Numbered from the stretch's first letter, positions 6,372 through 13,270 are shown. The stretch is DNA of 17,198 nt from an uncultured Clostridia bacterium (GCA_947176485.1 CAMWQS010000016.1:1-17198); one strand, 5' to 3'. Notes: a model not told the origin generated them from the letters alone. Program-made: numbers and translations.

Positions 6372-6386
6372 AGCGTGAGTTACGCT
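6372..6386 (-). promoter_or_regulatory. Small hairpin in the yloU leader
   Basis: AGCGT and ACGCT pair around a 5-nt loop within the short leader between the yloU promoter and its Shine-Dalgarno. It could affect mRNA stability or ribosome access; nothing more can be said. Confidence 0.3.
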
Positions 6387-6399
6387 TTTGCCTTTTACT

Positions 6400-6428
6400 A
6401 TTTTAAAACATTTGGACGCAATTTGCAA
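6400..6428 (-). promoter_or_regulatory. Sigma-A promoter for yloU-fakA(-recG)
   Basis: On the minus strand a -35 TTGCAA (6428-6423) lies 17 nt from a -10 TAAAAT (6405-6400). The start would be near 6393, giving a leader of about 47 nt that contains the AGCGT/ACGCT hairpin. Confidence 0.65.
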
Positions 6429-6495
6429 GTAATTATTGTAAATAATTGGTAAGTTAATGGTGGGTTGCGGGCTTTTTTAAGAAAAGGTTTTAAAA

Positions 6496-6511
6496 TTATT
6501 TTGCAAAATAA
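6496..6511. promoter_or_regulatory. Perfect 16-bp palindrome between divergent promoters, possible operator
   Basis: TTATTTTGCAAAATAA is a perfect palindrome located between the divergent yloU and rpmB promoters. A second short inverted repeat, AATTATT-GTA-AATAATT, lies at 6431-6447, a few bases upstream of the yloU -35 box. The region is very AT-rich, so chance palindromes are likely, and I recognise no known regulator site. Confidence 0.25.
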
Positions 6512-6543
6512 ACAAAAAAATAAAACTTACAACGCGTTTTTGA

Positions 6544-6572
6544 TTGATTTTTTTTAAATTGCGTGATATATT
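6544..6572 (+). promoter_or_regulatory. Extended -10 promoter for rpmB
   Basis: A -35 TTGATT (6544-6549) is followed after 17 nt by TATATT (6567-6572), with the extended -10 TG one base before it (6564-6565). The start would be near 6579, leaving a leader of about 72 nt. Confidence 0.65.
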
Positions 6573-6577
6573 TATTT

Positions 6578-6598
6578 AGCTGTTTTTGTAAAACGGCT
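6578..6598 (+). promoter_or_regulatory. 5'-terminal hairpin of the rpmB leader
   Basis: AGCTGTTTT and AAAACGGCT form a 9-bp stem with one G-U around a TGT loop, at the predicted start of the rpmB transcript. Such a 5'-end hairpin could stabilise the mRNA; regulation by L28 is speculation. Confidence 0.4.
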
Positions 6599-6650
6599 TT
6601 ATTTGTGAACTTTTTTACTAAAATATTATACCTATTCGGAGGTGTTTGAT

Positions 6651-6833
6651 ATGTCGAGAGTATGCACAGTCTGCGGAAAAGGTCAGACCACGGGCAACAA
6701 CGTGAGCCACTCAAAAAGAAGAACGAGAAGAACGTTTAAAGCTAACGTTCAGAAAGTTTCGTACGTAAACAGCGGTAAGGTTGTTACGGGTTACGTTTGC
6801 ACGAGATGCCTTAAAACCGTTGAAAGAGCGTAA
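6651..6833 (+). CDS. rpmB: 50S ribosomal protein L28 (zinc-ribbon type)
   Basis: L28 is a small protein of the 50S subunit. The 60-residue product begins MSRVCTVCGKGQTTGNNVSH and ends VCTRCLKTVERA. Two CxxC pairs (CTVC and CTRC) mark the zinc-binding form. I chose the ATG at 6651 over an in-frame GTG at 6642, because GGAGGTG sits 7 nt upstream of the ATG and the family starts with M-[SA]-R or M-[SA]-K. It is the only plus-strand gene. Its inverted position between spoVM and yloU is, from memory, the arrangement in Bacillus subtilis. It has its own promoter and ends in a strong terminator. Confidence 0.97.
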   Translation: MSRVCTVCGKGQTTGNNVSHSKRRTRRTFKANVQKVSYVNSGKVVTGYVCTRCLKTVERA

Positions 6834-6872
6834 TTGGTACGCTACTTTTATCGTACTTTATTTGAATAAAGC

Positions 6873-6907
6873 AAAAGCAGTTGCGAAGATAACGCAACTG
6901 CTTTTTT
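6873..6907. terminator. Bidirectional rho-independent terminator
   Basis: AAAAGCAGTTGCG and CGCAACTGCTTTT form a perfect 13-bp stem with a 7-nt loop. It ends in a T-run for plus-strand rpmB and in TTTTGCTTTATTC for the converging minus-strand dipeptidase gene. A smaller perfect hairpin, CTTTATT-TG-AATAAAG, overlaps the approach on the rpmB side. Confidence 0.9.
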
Positions 6908-6920
6908 CATGCAAATTAAA

Positions 6921-7862
6921 TTAACCGCACACTTCCTTAAACACCCGCAAAAAGTTTTTGTATGCAAACTTTTCAACCGTCGCGTACGGGATACCGCCAT
7001 CTAAAAGATAATTTAAAAGTGCGGGGACGTAGGTGCAGTCTGGAATTTCGGGGTTGACGGGAATGCCGTCGAAGTCCGAACCGATGGCAACGACGTCCTC
7101 ACCGCCCGTATTTATTAAGTGGCGGATATTTTTTAGCACGCTACCGAAAGCGGGCGTGCCAAGAAAGTCCTTACAAAAATTTACGCCTATTACGCCGCCG
7201 CAGTCGGCGATTTTTTTTATGAGTTCGTCCGAGAGGTTGCGGCAGACGTTGAGAACGCCCTGCGCGTTGGAATGGCTTGCGACGATAGGCGTTTTTCTGC
7301 CGCTTAATATATCGCGGGCGCCGCCGTCAGAAAGGTGGGAAATATCGATTATTATTTTATTACAGTCAAGGCGTTCGACCGCTTGCTTGCCGAGGGCGGT
7401 CAGCCCTTCGTCAACCCGATTTTCAAACTGGGGTAAACCGTCTTTAAAAACGAGGTTGGGACTTGCAAATAGGTTCTTGTTGTTCCAGACGAGGGACGCC
7501 ATTTTTACGCCTTCAAGTTTAAGGCGGTCTATCTTATCAAGGTCTGAACCGATAAAGCCGAGGTTTTCAACCGTTAGAATTACGCCGACTTTACCCTCCT
7601 TTTCGCACCGTAAAATATCGCTATAACTTTCAATTGGTGCCGCAATATGCCTTAGTTTCGGCATATTTTGCTTGTAGTAGGCTAAATATTTTTCAAAGTC
7701 AAAAGCGGCGCTTTCGCCCTCGGTAAAAATAGCGAAACACTGCGCCGCACAATTAGCCTTTTTAAGCTTTGTTAAGTTAGTTTGTCCATCGTACCCGACA
7801 AGCTCAAAGCCACGGTCGGCGCAAGCCGTAAGCGTGTCGGTGTGCATATCCGTATAAATCAT
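6921..7862 (-). CDS. Membrane dipeptidase family (peptidase M19)
   Basis: M19 enzymes are binuclear zinc dipeptidases (renal dipeptidase family); bacterial members often accept dipeptides with a C-terminal D-residue. The 313-residue protein keeps the metal and active-site set: HTD (H7, D9), E99 in LTVEN, H176 in DISHLSDGG, H197 in VASHSNAQG, and D263 in IGSDFDG. No signal peptide or membrane segment is visible, so it is probably cytoplasmic. The ATG at 7862 has only a distant AAGG upstream but overlaps the stop of the spoVM-like ORF as ATGA, so translation is probably coupled to it. An M19 gene is not part of this cluster in the Bacillus order I remember. The natural substrate is unknown. Confidence 0.9.
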   Translation of the reverse strand: MIYTDMHTDTLTACADRGFELVGYDGQTNLTKLKKANCAAQCFAIFTEGESAAFDFEKYLAYYKQNMPKLRHIAAPIESYSDILRCEKEGKVGVILTVENLGFIGSDLDKIDRLKLEGVKMASLVWNNKNLFASPNLVFKDGLPQFENRVDEGLTALGKQAVERLDCNKIIIDISHLSDGGARDILSGRKTPIVASHSNAQGVLNVCRNLSDELIKKIADCGGVIGVNFCKDFLGTPAFGSVLKNIRHLINTGGEDVVAIGSDFDGIPVNPEIPDCTYVPALLNYLLDGGIPYATVEKFAYKNFLRVFKEVCG

Positions 7863-7927
7863 TTTCTGAAAAACAGCCTTAAAATTTTTCTTATCGCCTT
7901 GGGCGGTTTAATGCATATTACGGTCAT
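7859..7927 (-). CDS. spoVM: SpoVM-like small sporulation peptide (22 residues)
   Basis: SpoVM is a tiny amphipathic peptide that binds the curved forespore membrane and anchors the SpoIVA coat ATPase. This 22-codon ORF reads MTVICIKPPK, then AIRKILRLFFRK. Aligned from Met without gaps to B. subtilis SpoVM (26 residues, from memory), it shares I6, K7, P9, K10, I15 and R17. P9 and I6 are residues I recall as important for function. The second half is an amphipathic basic helix. A strong AAAGGGGG precedes the ATG with normal spacing. Position supports the call: between rpe and rpmB, where spoVM lies in Bacillus. Differences are the four-residue shorter tail and Arg-Lys in place of the Gly-Gly pair. 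The stop overlaps the dipeptidase start. Confidence 0.82.
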   Translation of the reverse strand: MTVICIKPPKAIRKILRLFFRK

Positions 7928-7956
7928 ACTTCCCCCTTTAAAAAATTGGTTGTTTT

Positions 7957-7984
7957 ATTATATGCTTCGAGGAAAGGAATTTGT
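7957..7984 (-). promoter_or_regulatory. Candidate sigma-E-type promoter for spoVM-dipeptidase
   Basis: On the minus strand CATATAAT (7964-7957) matches 7 of 8 positions of the sigma-E -10 CATACANT. ACAAATT (7984-7978) matches 5 of 7 of the -35 KMATATT, with a 13-nt spacer. A start near 7950 leaves about 23 nt to the spoVM ATG. The embedded TATAAT is also a perfect sigma-A -10, but no -35 of TTGACA type lies at the right distance. Confidence 0.42.
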
Positions 7985-7988
7985 GTAT

Positions 7989-8654
7989 TCAGCGTTTTAA
8001 ATTTGCAATGGCTTTGGCGGGATTTACGGCGTTGAATACGGCGGAACCCGCAACCAAAACGTTTGCGCCCGCTTCTATAATTGCCTGCGCGTTTTCTTCG
8101 GTAACGCCGCCGTCAATTTCGATATCCATATCGGGGCGACCGATTTCGATAGCGTATTCACGCGCTTTTTTGACCTTTTCAAGCACTTCAGGAATAAACT
8201 GCTGACCGCCGTAGCCGGGATAAACCGACATTAACAGCACCATATCGCACAGCGGGAACACGGAAAAAATGCTTTCTACGGGAACGTCGGGGTTAACCAC
8301 CGCGCCGCATTTTACGCCGTATGACTTAATTAGGCGCAAGGTTTCTTCCAAATAGGTATCCGAAATCTTTTTGCAAGCCTCGTAGTGTACCGTGATTATA
8401 TCGGCGCCCGCCTCTGCAAAGAATTTTATTTGGGTTTGTGGGTGCTCTATCATAAGGTGCGCGTCTAAAGGGAGCTTTGTGAAGGGGCGGATATTTTTGA
8501 GCATTTGCGCACCGAAGGTTATCGGCTCTACAAAGCTGCCGTCCATGACGTCACAGTGAATTAAGTCAGCACCGCACTTTTCTAATTTTTTTACGGTTTC
8601 ACCCATATCGGAGAAGTCCGCCGAAAGTATTGAAGGGGCGATTTTGATTTGCAT
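7989..8654 (-). CDS. rpe: Ribulose-phosphate 3-epimerase
   Basis: Rpe interconverts D-ribulose 5-phosphate and D-xylulose 5-phosphate in the pentose phosphate pathway. The 221-residue TIM-barrel protein has IAPSILSADF at the N-terminus, the metal-site residues H33 and D35 (HCDVMDG) and H66 (DAHLMIEHP), PGYGGQ in the phosphate-binding loop, and the catalytic D180 in IEIDGGV. I start at the ATG at 8654 (MQIKIAPSILSADF) rather than an in-frame codon at 8705: the upstream residues lie inside rlmN and AGGAGA is correctly spaced before 8654. The rlmN stop TAG forms part of that Shine-Dalgarno, so the pair is probably coupled. In Bacillus prpC, prkC and rsgA lie between rlmN and rpe; here they are absent. 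Confidence 0.97.
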   Translation of the reverse strand: MQIKIAPSILSADFSDMGETVKKLEKCGADLIHCDVMDGSFVEPITFGAQMLKNIRPFTKLPLDAHLMIEHPQTQIKFFAEAGADIITVHYEACKKISDTYLEETLRLIKSYGVKCGAVVNPDVPVESIFSVFPLCDMVLLMSVYPGYGGQQFIPEVLEKVKKAREYAIEIGRPDMDIEIDGGVTEENAQAIIEAGANVLVAGSAVFNAVNPAKAIANLKR

Positions 8655-8665
8655 AAAGAAATCTC

Positions 8666-9703
8666 CTATTCGTTTTTTAAATAGCTTGCGCGGAGTTGCC
8701 CGCACGCGCCGCCGATGTCTACGCCGATTTGCCGGCGAAGCGTTGCCGAAAGCCCGCCCTTTTCCAAAAGGCCTAAAAACCTGTACGCCTCTTTTTCGGT
8801 GATGGTTTTTAAGTCCCTTTCCTTTACTTCGTTAAGACGGATAAGGTTGACGTGGCAAGGCTTGCCTTTTAAAAGTTTTATAAGCCCCTCGGCGTGCTCC
8901 TCGTCACAGTTTTCACCGCTTATTAAAGAGTACTCGAAGATGTATCTTCTGCCCGTCTTTTCAAAGTAATATTCGCAAGCCTTAAGCATCTCTGAAATGG
9001 TGTATTTTTTCGCAACGGGCATAGTCCTTGCACGGCCTTCGTCAGTGGTTTGGTGCAGGGATATGGTCAAGTTAACGGGAATTTGCTCGTCCGCAAGGGC
9101 GTAAATTTTGGGAACCAAACCGCAGGTTGAAAGAGAGTTATTTCTCGCCGATATATTGATGCCGCAAGGCGCGGAAACGTTCCTTAAAAAAGCAATGACG
9201 TTATCGTAATTGTCGAGAGGTTCGCCGCTGCCCATAAGCACGATATTTGTAACCTCGCGCTTTGATAAGTTGCCGCCGTGAAGGGCGTTGACGGTGAGGA
9301 CTTGCGAAAGAATTTCGCCCGAGGTCAAATTGCGAACGAGCCCGCCGAGTGTGCTTGCGCAGAACTTGCAGCCCATGCGGCAACCGACTTGAGTGGAAAC
9401 GCACTGCGTGTTGCCGTATTTGTACTTCATAAGCACGCCCTCGATAATATTGCCGTCGGCAAGCGCAAAAAGGTATTTTTCGGTGCCGTCGGACGATGTA
9501 AGGGTCTGAATGATTTTAACCGCCTCGTCCTCGTACTCCGCCAAAAGCTTTTCACGCAAGGGCGCGGGGATATTGATTTGGGAAATTCTTTTGCCTTGCA
9601 TAAGCCCCGTGTAAAGCTGCTTGGCACGGAAAGGCTTTTCGCCCAAAGAGGATATTAAGTTTTCAAGTTCCGAAAAACTTAAATCTTGTAAGATTTTTTT
9701 CAT
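8666..9703 (-). CDS. rlmN: 23S rRNA/tRNA adenine C2-methyltransferase RlmN
   Basis: RlmN is a radical-SAM enzyme that methylates C2 of A2503 in 23S rRNA and, in some species, A37 of tRNA. The 345-residue product has the CxxxCxxC cluster motif (C108, C112, C115 in GCRMGCKFC), the SAM-contacting MGSGEPLDNYDNV, and the C-terminal GGACGQLR with C334, the Cys that carries the methyl group. I start at the ATG at 9703 (MKKILQDLSFSEL), which overlaps the stop of the upstream hydrolase gene as ATGA. An in-frame codon at 9718 would add five residues without support. It is coupled upstream to the hydrolase and downstream to rpe. Confidence 0.96.
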   Translation of the reverse strand: MKKILQDLSFSELENLISSLGEKPFRAKQLYTGLMQGKRISQINIPAPLREKLLAEYEDEAVKIIQTLTSSDGTEKYLFALADGNIIEGVLMKYKYGNTQCVSTQVGCRMGCKFCASTLGGLVRNLTSGEILSQVLTVNALHGGNLSKREVTNIVLMGSGEPLDNYDNVIAFLRNVSAPCGINISARNNSLSTCGLVPKIYALADEQIPVNLTISLHQTTDEGRARTMPVAKKYTISEMLKACEYYFEKTGRRYIFEYSLISGENCDEEHAEGLIKLLKGKPCHVNLIRLNEVKERDLKTITEKEAYRFLGLLEKGGLSATLRRQIGVDIGGACGQLRASYLKNE

Positions 9704-10671
9704 TTTATAAAATCGCAAAGTGTATTAAAAATTTCTACCATAGCTGCTGCAGAAGGCAAATGACCGGAGTTTTTGACTACTTTAACCGCCACGTTGGAAT
9801 TGCCGCAGTTACGCGCTGCCTCCAAAGCGATTTTTGTTGACGCCATAATATCGGTATCGCCTTGCAAAATAAGGTATTTTATCTTAAGTTGGGCTAAAAG
9901 AGGGCTTAAATCGGTGTTTAAATGCTCTTTTAATAAAGATTGATTGCCTTGGTAACCGTTTTTCACCACCGCTTTAAAGTCTTTAAAAGAGTAATCGGGG
10001 CTAGTCAAAAGCCCTTTTACGATTTTTCCGATAGGCGCGGGCTTTGCGGTTTTGTTATTGTAGGCGTCCGTGTACTTCCTCAGCAATTTGTGCATTGCTT
10101 GAACGTTCTTTTCAAGAACTTCGTATTCACAATCAGTGCCGGTTTCAATAATGGACTTTACCGTCTTTCTGACTTTGTCCGGCGCGGCAGAAAATGCGTC
10201 CTCCACTTCCTTATTGAAAAAAAGGTTTTTAAAAATCTGACCGTAAACGAACGCACCGTCAAGCTTTTCGGGAATACGCAACGCGCTTTCAAGTGCAAGA
10301 ATGCTGCCCCAGCTTACGCCGAACAAGTAAAGTTTATTTTGGGGAAACTTGCCCTTCAAATAATTTACGAGGTCGCAAGTCATATCGACGAAGTTTGAAA
10401 TTTCGAAGCTATCGTCGATTTTAAAGTTGTTTATTCCGCAACCGAGTTGGTCCCAATAGACCATTATAGCGTTGCTTGTCCATTCGGGGAAAAGCCCGCG
10501 GCAGCCTACCGAAAACGGAACGGGCGAGCCGGGTCCGCCGTGCAGGCAAACAACGACAGGCAAATTTTTTGTTTTGCCCTCAACCAAAATTTTTTGCTTG
10601 TAACCGCCGAGGTCGAGTTCAATAAGCTCGGATACCTCGCAGCTTTTTATATACCTTTTGCGTTTATTCAT
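9700..10671 (-). CDS. Alpha/beta hydrolase, proline iminopeptidase-like (S33)
   Basis: This 323-residue alpha/beta-hydrolase has a complete catalytic set: oxyanion HGGPGSP (44-50), nucleophile S120 in GVSWGS, an acid in GDTD (D272 or D274), and H304 in NSGH. HGGPG plus a tryptophan after the nucleophile is typical of the proline iminopeptidase/S33 branch, but many such proteins act on other esters or amides, so the substrate is open. There is no signal peptide. It sits between rsmB and rlmN, which are normally adjacent, and overlaps both as ATGA. It is therefore fully built into the operon although unrelated to RNA modification. It looks somewhat more AT-rich than its neighbours, which could mean later acquisition; this was judged by eye. 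Confidence 0.85.
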   Translation of the reverse strand: MNKRKRYIKSCEVSELIELDLGGYKQKILVEGKTKNLPVVVCLHGGPGSPVPFSVGCRGLFPEWTSNAIMVYWDQLGCGINNFKIDDSFEISNFVDMTCDLVNYLKGKFPQNKLYLFGVSWGSILALESALRIPEKLDGAFVYGQIFKNLFFNKEVEDAFSAAPDKVRKTVKSIIETGTDCEYEVLEKNVQAMHKLLRKYTDAYNNKTAKPAPIGKIVKGLLTSPDYSFKDFKAVVKNGYQGNQSLLKEHLNTDLSPLLAQLKIKYLILQGDTDIMASTKIALEAARNCGNSNVAVKVVKNSGHLPSAAAMVEIFNTLCDFIK

Positions 10672-11894
10672 GATTGTTTCTTTTTAAATGAGGTTAAATA
10701 AAAGCCCGCGCCCAAAGAGATATGCGGAAGGAATTGCAAGCCGTACTTCGTTTCTTTGTGTTCGAGGGGCGAAAGTGGCTTATTTAAGGCATATTCGGGG
10801 TGCAACCGTAAAAAATTGCAAACTATGCTGTCGTTTTCTTCGGGTAAAACCGAGCAAGTCGAATAGAATAAAAGTCCGCCGTTTTTGACGTAGCGGGAGC
10901 AATTTTCCAAAATTGCAAGCTGGGTTTTGGTTAAACTTTCGATATCGCCTTCCCTACGGAAAAGCTTGATATCGGGGTTTTCGTTGATGACGCCCGTACC
11001 CGAACAGGGAACGTCGCAAAGCACGGTATCGAACTTGTTTTCAAAGTCGGGGTTGAAAACGGTACTGTCGGCTTGAACTGCCGTAAGATTAGTTACACCC
11101 ATTCTTTGGGCGTAGGCGTTGATAAGCTCTACGCGGTGAGGGTGAAGCTCGGTTGAAGTAACCGTTTTACACTTTTTTGAAAGTAAGACGGACTTGCCGC
11201 CGGGAGCAGCGCAAGCGTCCAAAAGGCTTCCGCAAGCGGGAATTGCCGCGCAAATTGCTATAGAACCCACCGACTGGAAGGTATAATCACCCGCAAAGAA
11301 GCCGTCGTCACGCACGAAGTTATTGAAAATATGCGCACCGTTGAACGGGGTTCCCATATGGGGATTTTGCAAATAGGTTTCTGCGTTCCGTTCAAACCGA
11401 ACGCATAAACCGAGGCTTGGCGCATTGAGAATTTGAGCGGCTTCCGACTTGTAGCTGCGCCTCAGCTTTTTAACGAGCCATAAAGGGGCACTGCACTCCA
11501 CCGCCATTCTCTCGTCGGCTTTTTCGGGCAAGGGCGGTATTTTATAGGTTCTTAAAAACGCGTTAACGAAACCGGACGCGCCCTCTTTACCGAGTTTTTT
11601 GGTTAGCTCTACCGCGTAGTCCACGACCATATAGTCGTGCTTTGACATAAATTCAAGCATATACAGCGCGATTTTTAAGATGATTTTTACCGCGCTTTTG
11701 GGCTGCTTTTTTGCGTTTGCCCCCAATATATGCTCCAAATAACAGTCTTTTTCAAGTACGCCGTAACAGATTTTTACGGTGCGTGATTTGTTCAAAGGCT
11801 CGACGGGGGTTTCGGCAATGGACTGCTTTAAAAACTTACCTTCCTTATAAACTTTGGTAAGTATTAAATAGGGGTCGCACAAAGGGTTAGTCAA
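10668..11894 (-). CDS. rsmB: 16S rRNA cytosine-C5 methyltransferase RsmB
   Basis: RsmB methylates C967 (E. coli numbering) of 16S rRNA using SAM. The 408-residue protein has an N-terminal NusB-like RNA-binding domain (about 1-130) and a C-terminal Rossmann methyltransferase. SAM motif I is LLDACAAPGGKS (224-235). The two catalytic cysteines are C297 in DVPCSGTG and C347 in FYSTCSV, the arrangement of RsmB/RsmF enzymes. The start is a TTG at 11894, overlapping the end of fmt by 8 nt, with GGGGA just upstream. No ATG is placed well enough to keep the NusB domain. The usual QDxSS-type motif is replaced by FQSVGSIA (206-213). Its stop overlaps the hydrolase start as ATGA. Confidence 0.93.
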   Translation of the reverse strand: MTNPLCDPYLILTKVYKEGKFLKQSIAETPVEPLNKSRTVKICYGVLEKDCYLEHILGANAKKQPKSAVKIILKIALYMLEFMSKHDYMVVDYAVELTKKLGKEGASGFVNAFLRTYKIPPLPEKADERMAVECSAPLWLVKKLRRSYKSEAAQILNAPSLGLCVRFERNAETYLQNPHMGTPFNGAHIFNNFVRDDGFFAGDYTFQSVGSIAICAAIPACGSLLDACAAPGGKSVLLSKKCKTVTSTELHPHRVELINAYAQRMGVTNLTAVQADSTVFNPDFENKFDTVLCDVPCSGTGVINENPDIKLFRREGDIESLTKTQLAILENCSRYVKNGGLLFYSTCSVLPEENDSIVCNFLRLHPEYALNKPLSPLEHKETKYGLQFLPHISLGAGFYLTSFKKKQS

Positions 11895-12804
11895 GGAAGT
11901 CCCCTACCTTTATCTTTCTCCCGTTGACGAAGTCTGCCGCCTTCATTCTTTTTCCGCCGGCGGGCTGTAATTCCGTAATTAGAATTGCGCCGCCGTTGCA
12001 CTGCACGGCTATACCGCGCTTGTCTGCCGAGATAACTTCGCCGATTTTGCCGCCGCTAAGGGTGCAAATTTCCGCGTTATAAATATTTAAAATCGAGCCG
12101 TTAAAATTGCAAAAAGCGGCGGGTTCGGGGCTGAAAGCCTTTATTAAACGGCATATATGTTGGGGGGAATGATAAAAATCGAGTTTCCCCTCCTCCTTTT
12201 TAACCTTCTTGCAAAGGGTGGCTTTCGACTCGTCTTGCATTAAAAGTTGAGTCTTGCCTTCCTCTAAAAGAGTTACCGCCTCCACTGCCGCTTCTGCGCC
12301 GAGCACGGACAGTCTTTCAGTCAGCTCGCCGCAAGTGAGGTTGCCGATTTCGCATCTTTTTACAAGGAGCATATCGCCCGTATCGAGGGAAAGCTCGGTC
12401 TTCATAACGGTTATGCCCGTGTGGGTTTCGCCGCCTAGAATTGCCGACTGAATGGGCGACGCGCCGCGGTATTTGGGCAAAAGCGAGGCGTGAATATTCC
12501 ACACCCCGCCCTTAAAGCAGTTTAAAACCTCCTCGGTCAGAAGCTGACCGTAGGCGCACGTTATCATAATATCGGCACCCAAGGCGCGAAGTGTATCGCA
12601 GTTTTCGCGTATCTTTTTAAACTCGTAGACGGGAATACCGTGCGAGAGCGCGAAAGCCTTCACGGGCGTGGGGGTTAAAATCTGTTTTCTGCCGACGGGT
12701 TTATCGGGTTGGGTAATTACCGCAACGACCTCCTTCCCGCTGTTTAAAAGTTTTTCGAGCGCGGGAACGGCGAACTGCGGCGAACCCGCAAACACTATTT
12801 TCAT
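11887..12804 (-). CDS. fmt: Methionyl-tRNA formyltransferase
   Basis: Fmt formylates the initiator Met-tRNA using 10-formyltetrahydrofolate. The 305-residue product has IVFAGSPQFAVPALE at the start, then TQPDKPVGRKQ, and the active-site block NIHASLLPKYRGASPI with N103 and H105. LDTGD (140-144) carries the catalytic Asp. A C-terminal tRNA-binding OB domain follows. I chose the ATG at 12804 (MKIVFAGS): it lies 1 nt after the def stop and the def 3' end supplies GGAGGA. An in-frame start at 12936 would only translate def sequence in another frame. The def-fmt pair works as a unit: Fmt adds the formyl group that Def removes. Confidence 0.97.
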   Translation of the reverse strand: MKIVFAGSPQFAVPALEKLLNSGKEVVAVITQPDKPVGRKQILTPTPVKAFALSHGIPVYEFKKIRENCDTLRALGADIMITCAYGQLLTEEVLNCFKGGVWNIHASLLPKYRGASPIQSAILGGETHTGITVMKTELSLDTGDMLLVKRCEIGNLTCGELTERLSVLGAEAAVEAVTLLEEGKTQLLMQDESKATLCKKVKKEEGKLDFYHSPQHICRLIKAFSPEPAAFCNFNGSILNIYNAEICTLSGGKIGEVISADKRGIAVQCNGGAILITELQPAGGKRMKAADFVNGRKIKVGDFLD

Positions 12805-12805
12805 A

Positions 12806-13270
12806 TTAGTCCTCCGGGGGTAGGTCGTATAATTCATCCGCAATATCTGTGTAAAGCTTACCGTCGAGGTGGTCGAGTTCGTGGCAGACGGCGCGGGCGA
12901 AGAAGCCTTCAGCCGTGAGCTTGTGCTTTTTGCCAAATCTGTCGCGATACTCCGCCTTTACCTTGTTGGGACGGCGCACAGTGCCTTGCTTGCCCTTGAC
13001 GGACAGACAGCCTTCGGGACCGACTTGTTCACCTTTGGTTGAAACGATGACGGGGTTGATAAGCTCGTAAAAGCCTTCTTCCACGTCAATGACGACTACC
13101 CTTATGGGTAGTCCGATTTGCGGAGCGGCAAGTCCTGCACCGTTTTCTGCGCGGACGGTTTCCTTCATATCGTCTAAAAGCTGCCAAAGCTCGGAATTGA
13201 AGGTTCTAATCGGTTTGCAATTTTCTCTTAATACGGGGTCGCCCGTTTGAACGACGAATCTAACTGACAT
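12806..13270 (-). CDS. def: Peptide deformylase
   Basis: Def is a metallohydrolase that removes the N-formyl group from nascent proteins. The 154-residue product has all three motifs: GAGLAAPQIG (44-53), EGCLS (86-90, metal-ligand Cys) and HELDH (130-134, two His ligands and the catalytic Glu). The length and the short C-terminus fit a Clostridia-style deformylase. The ATG at 13270 is preceded by AGGAG, which overlaps the priA stop codon (TAG), giving a 9-nt gap. It is followed by fmt after 1 nt, so the two opposing activities are made together. Confidence 0.97.
   Translation of the reverse strand: MSVRFVVQTGDPVLRENCKPIRTFNSELWQLLDDMKETVRAENGAGLAAPQIGLPIRVVVIDVEEGFYELINPVIVSTKGEQVGPEGCLSVKGKQGTVRRPNKVKAEYRDRFGKKHKLTAEGFFARAVCHELDHLDGKLYTDIADELYDLPPED

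Noticed and set aside
6496..6714. 72-codon minus-strand ORF covering the rpmB promoter and start
   Set aside because: It overlaps the rpmB start and both promoter elements, is low-complexity Lys/Phe/Asn rich, and has no ribosome-binding site.
12805..12936. Extended fmt start adding 44 residues
   Set aside because: The added Ser/Thr-rich residues are def sequence read in another frame; the ATG at 12804 has a good Shine-Dalgarno and the family N-terminus.
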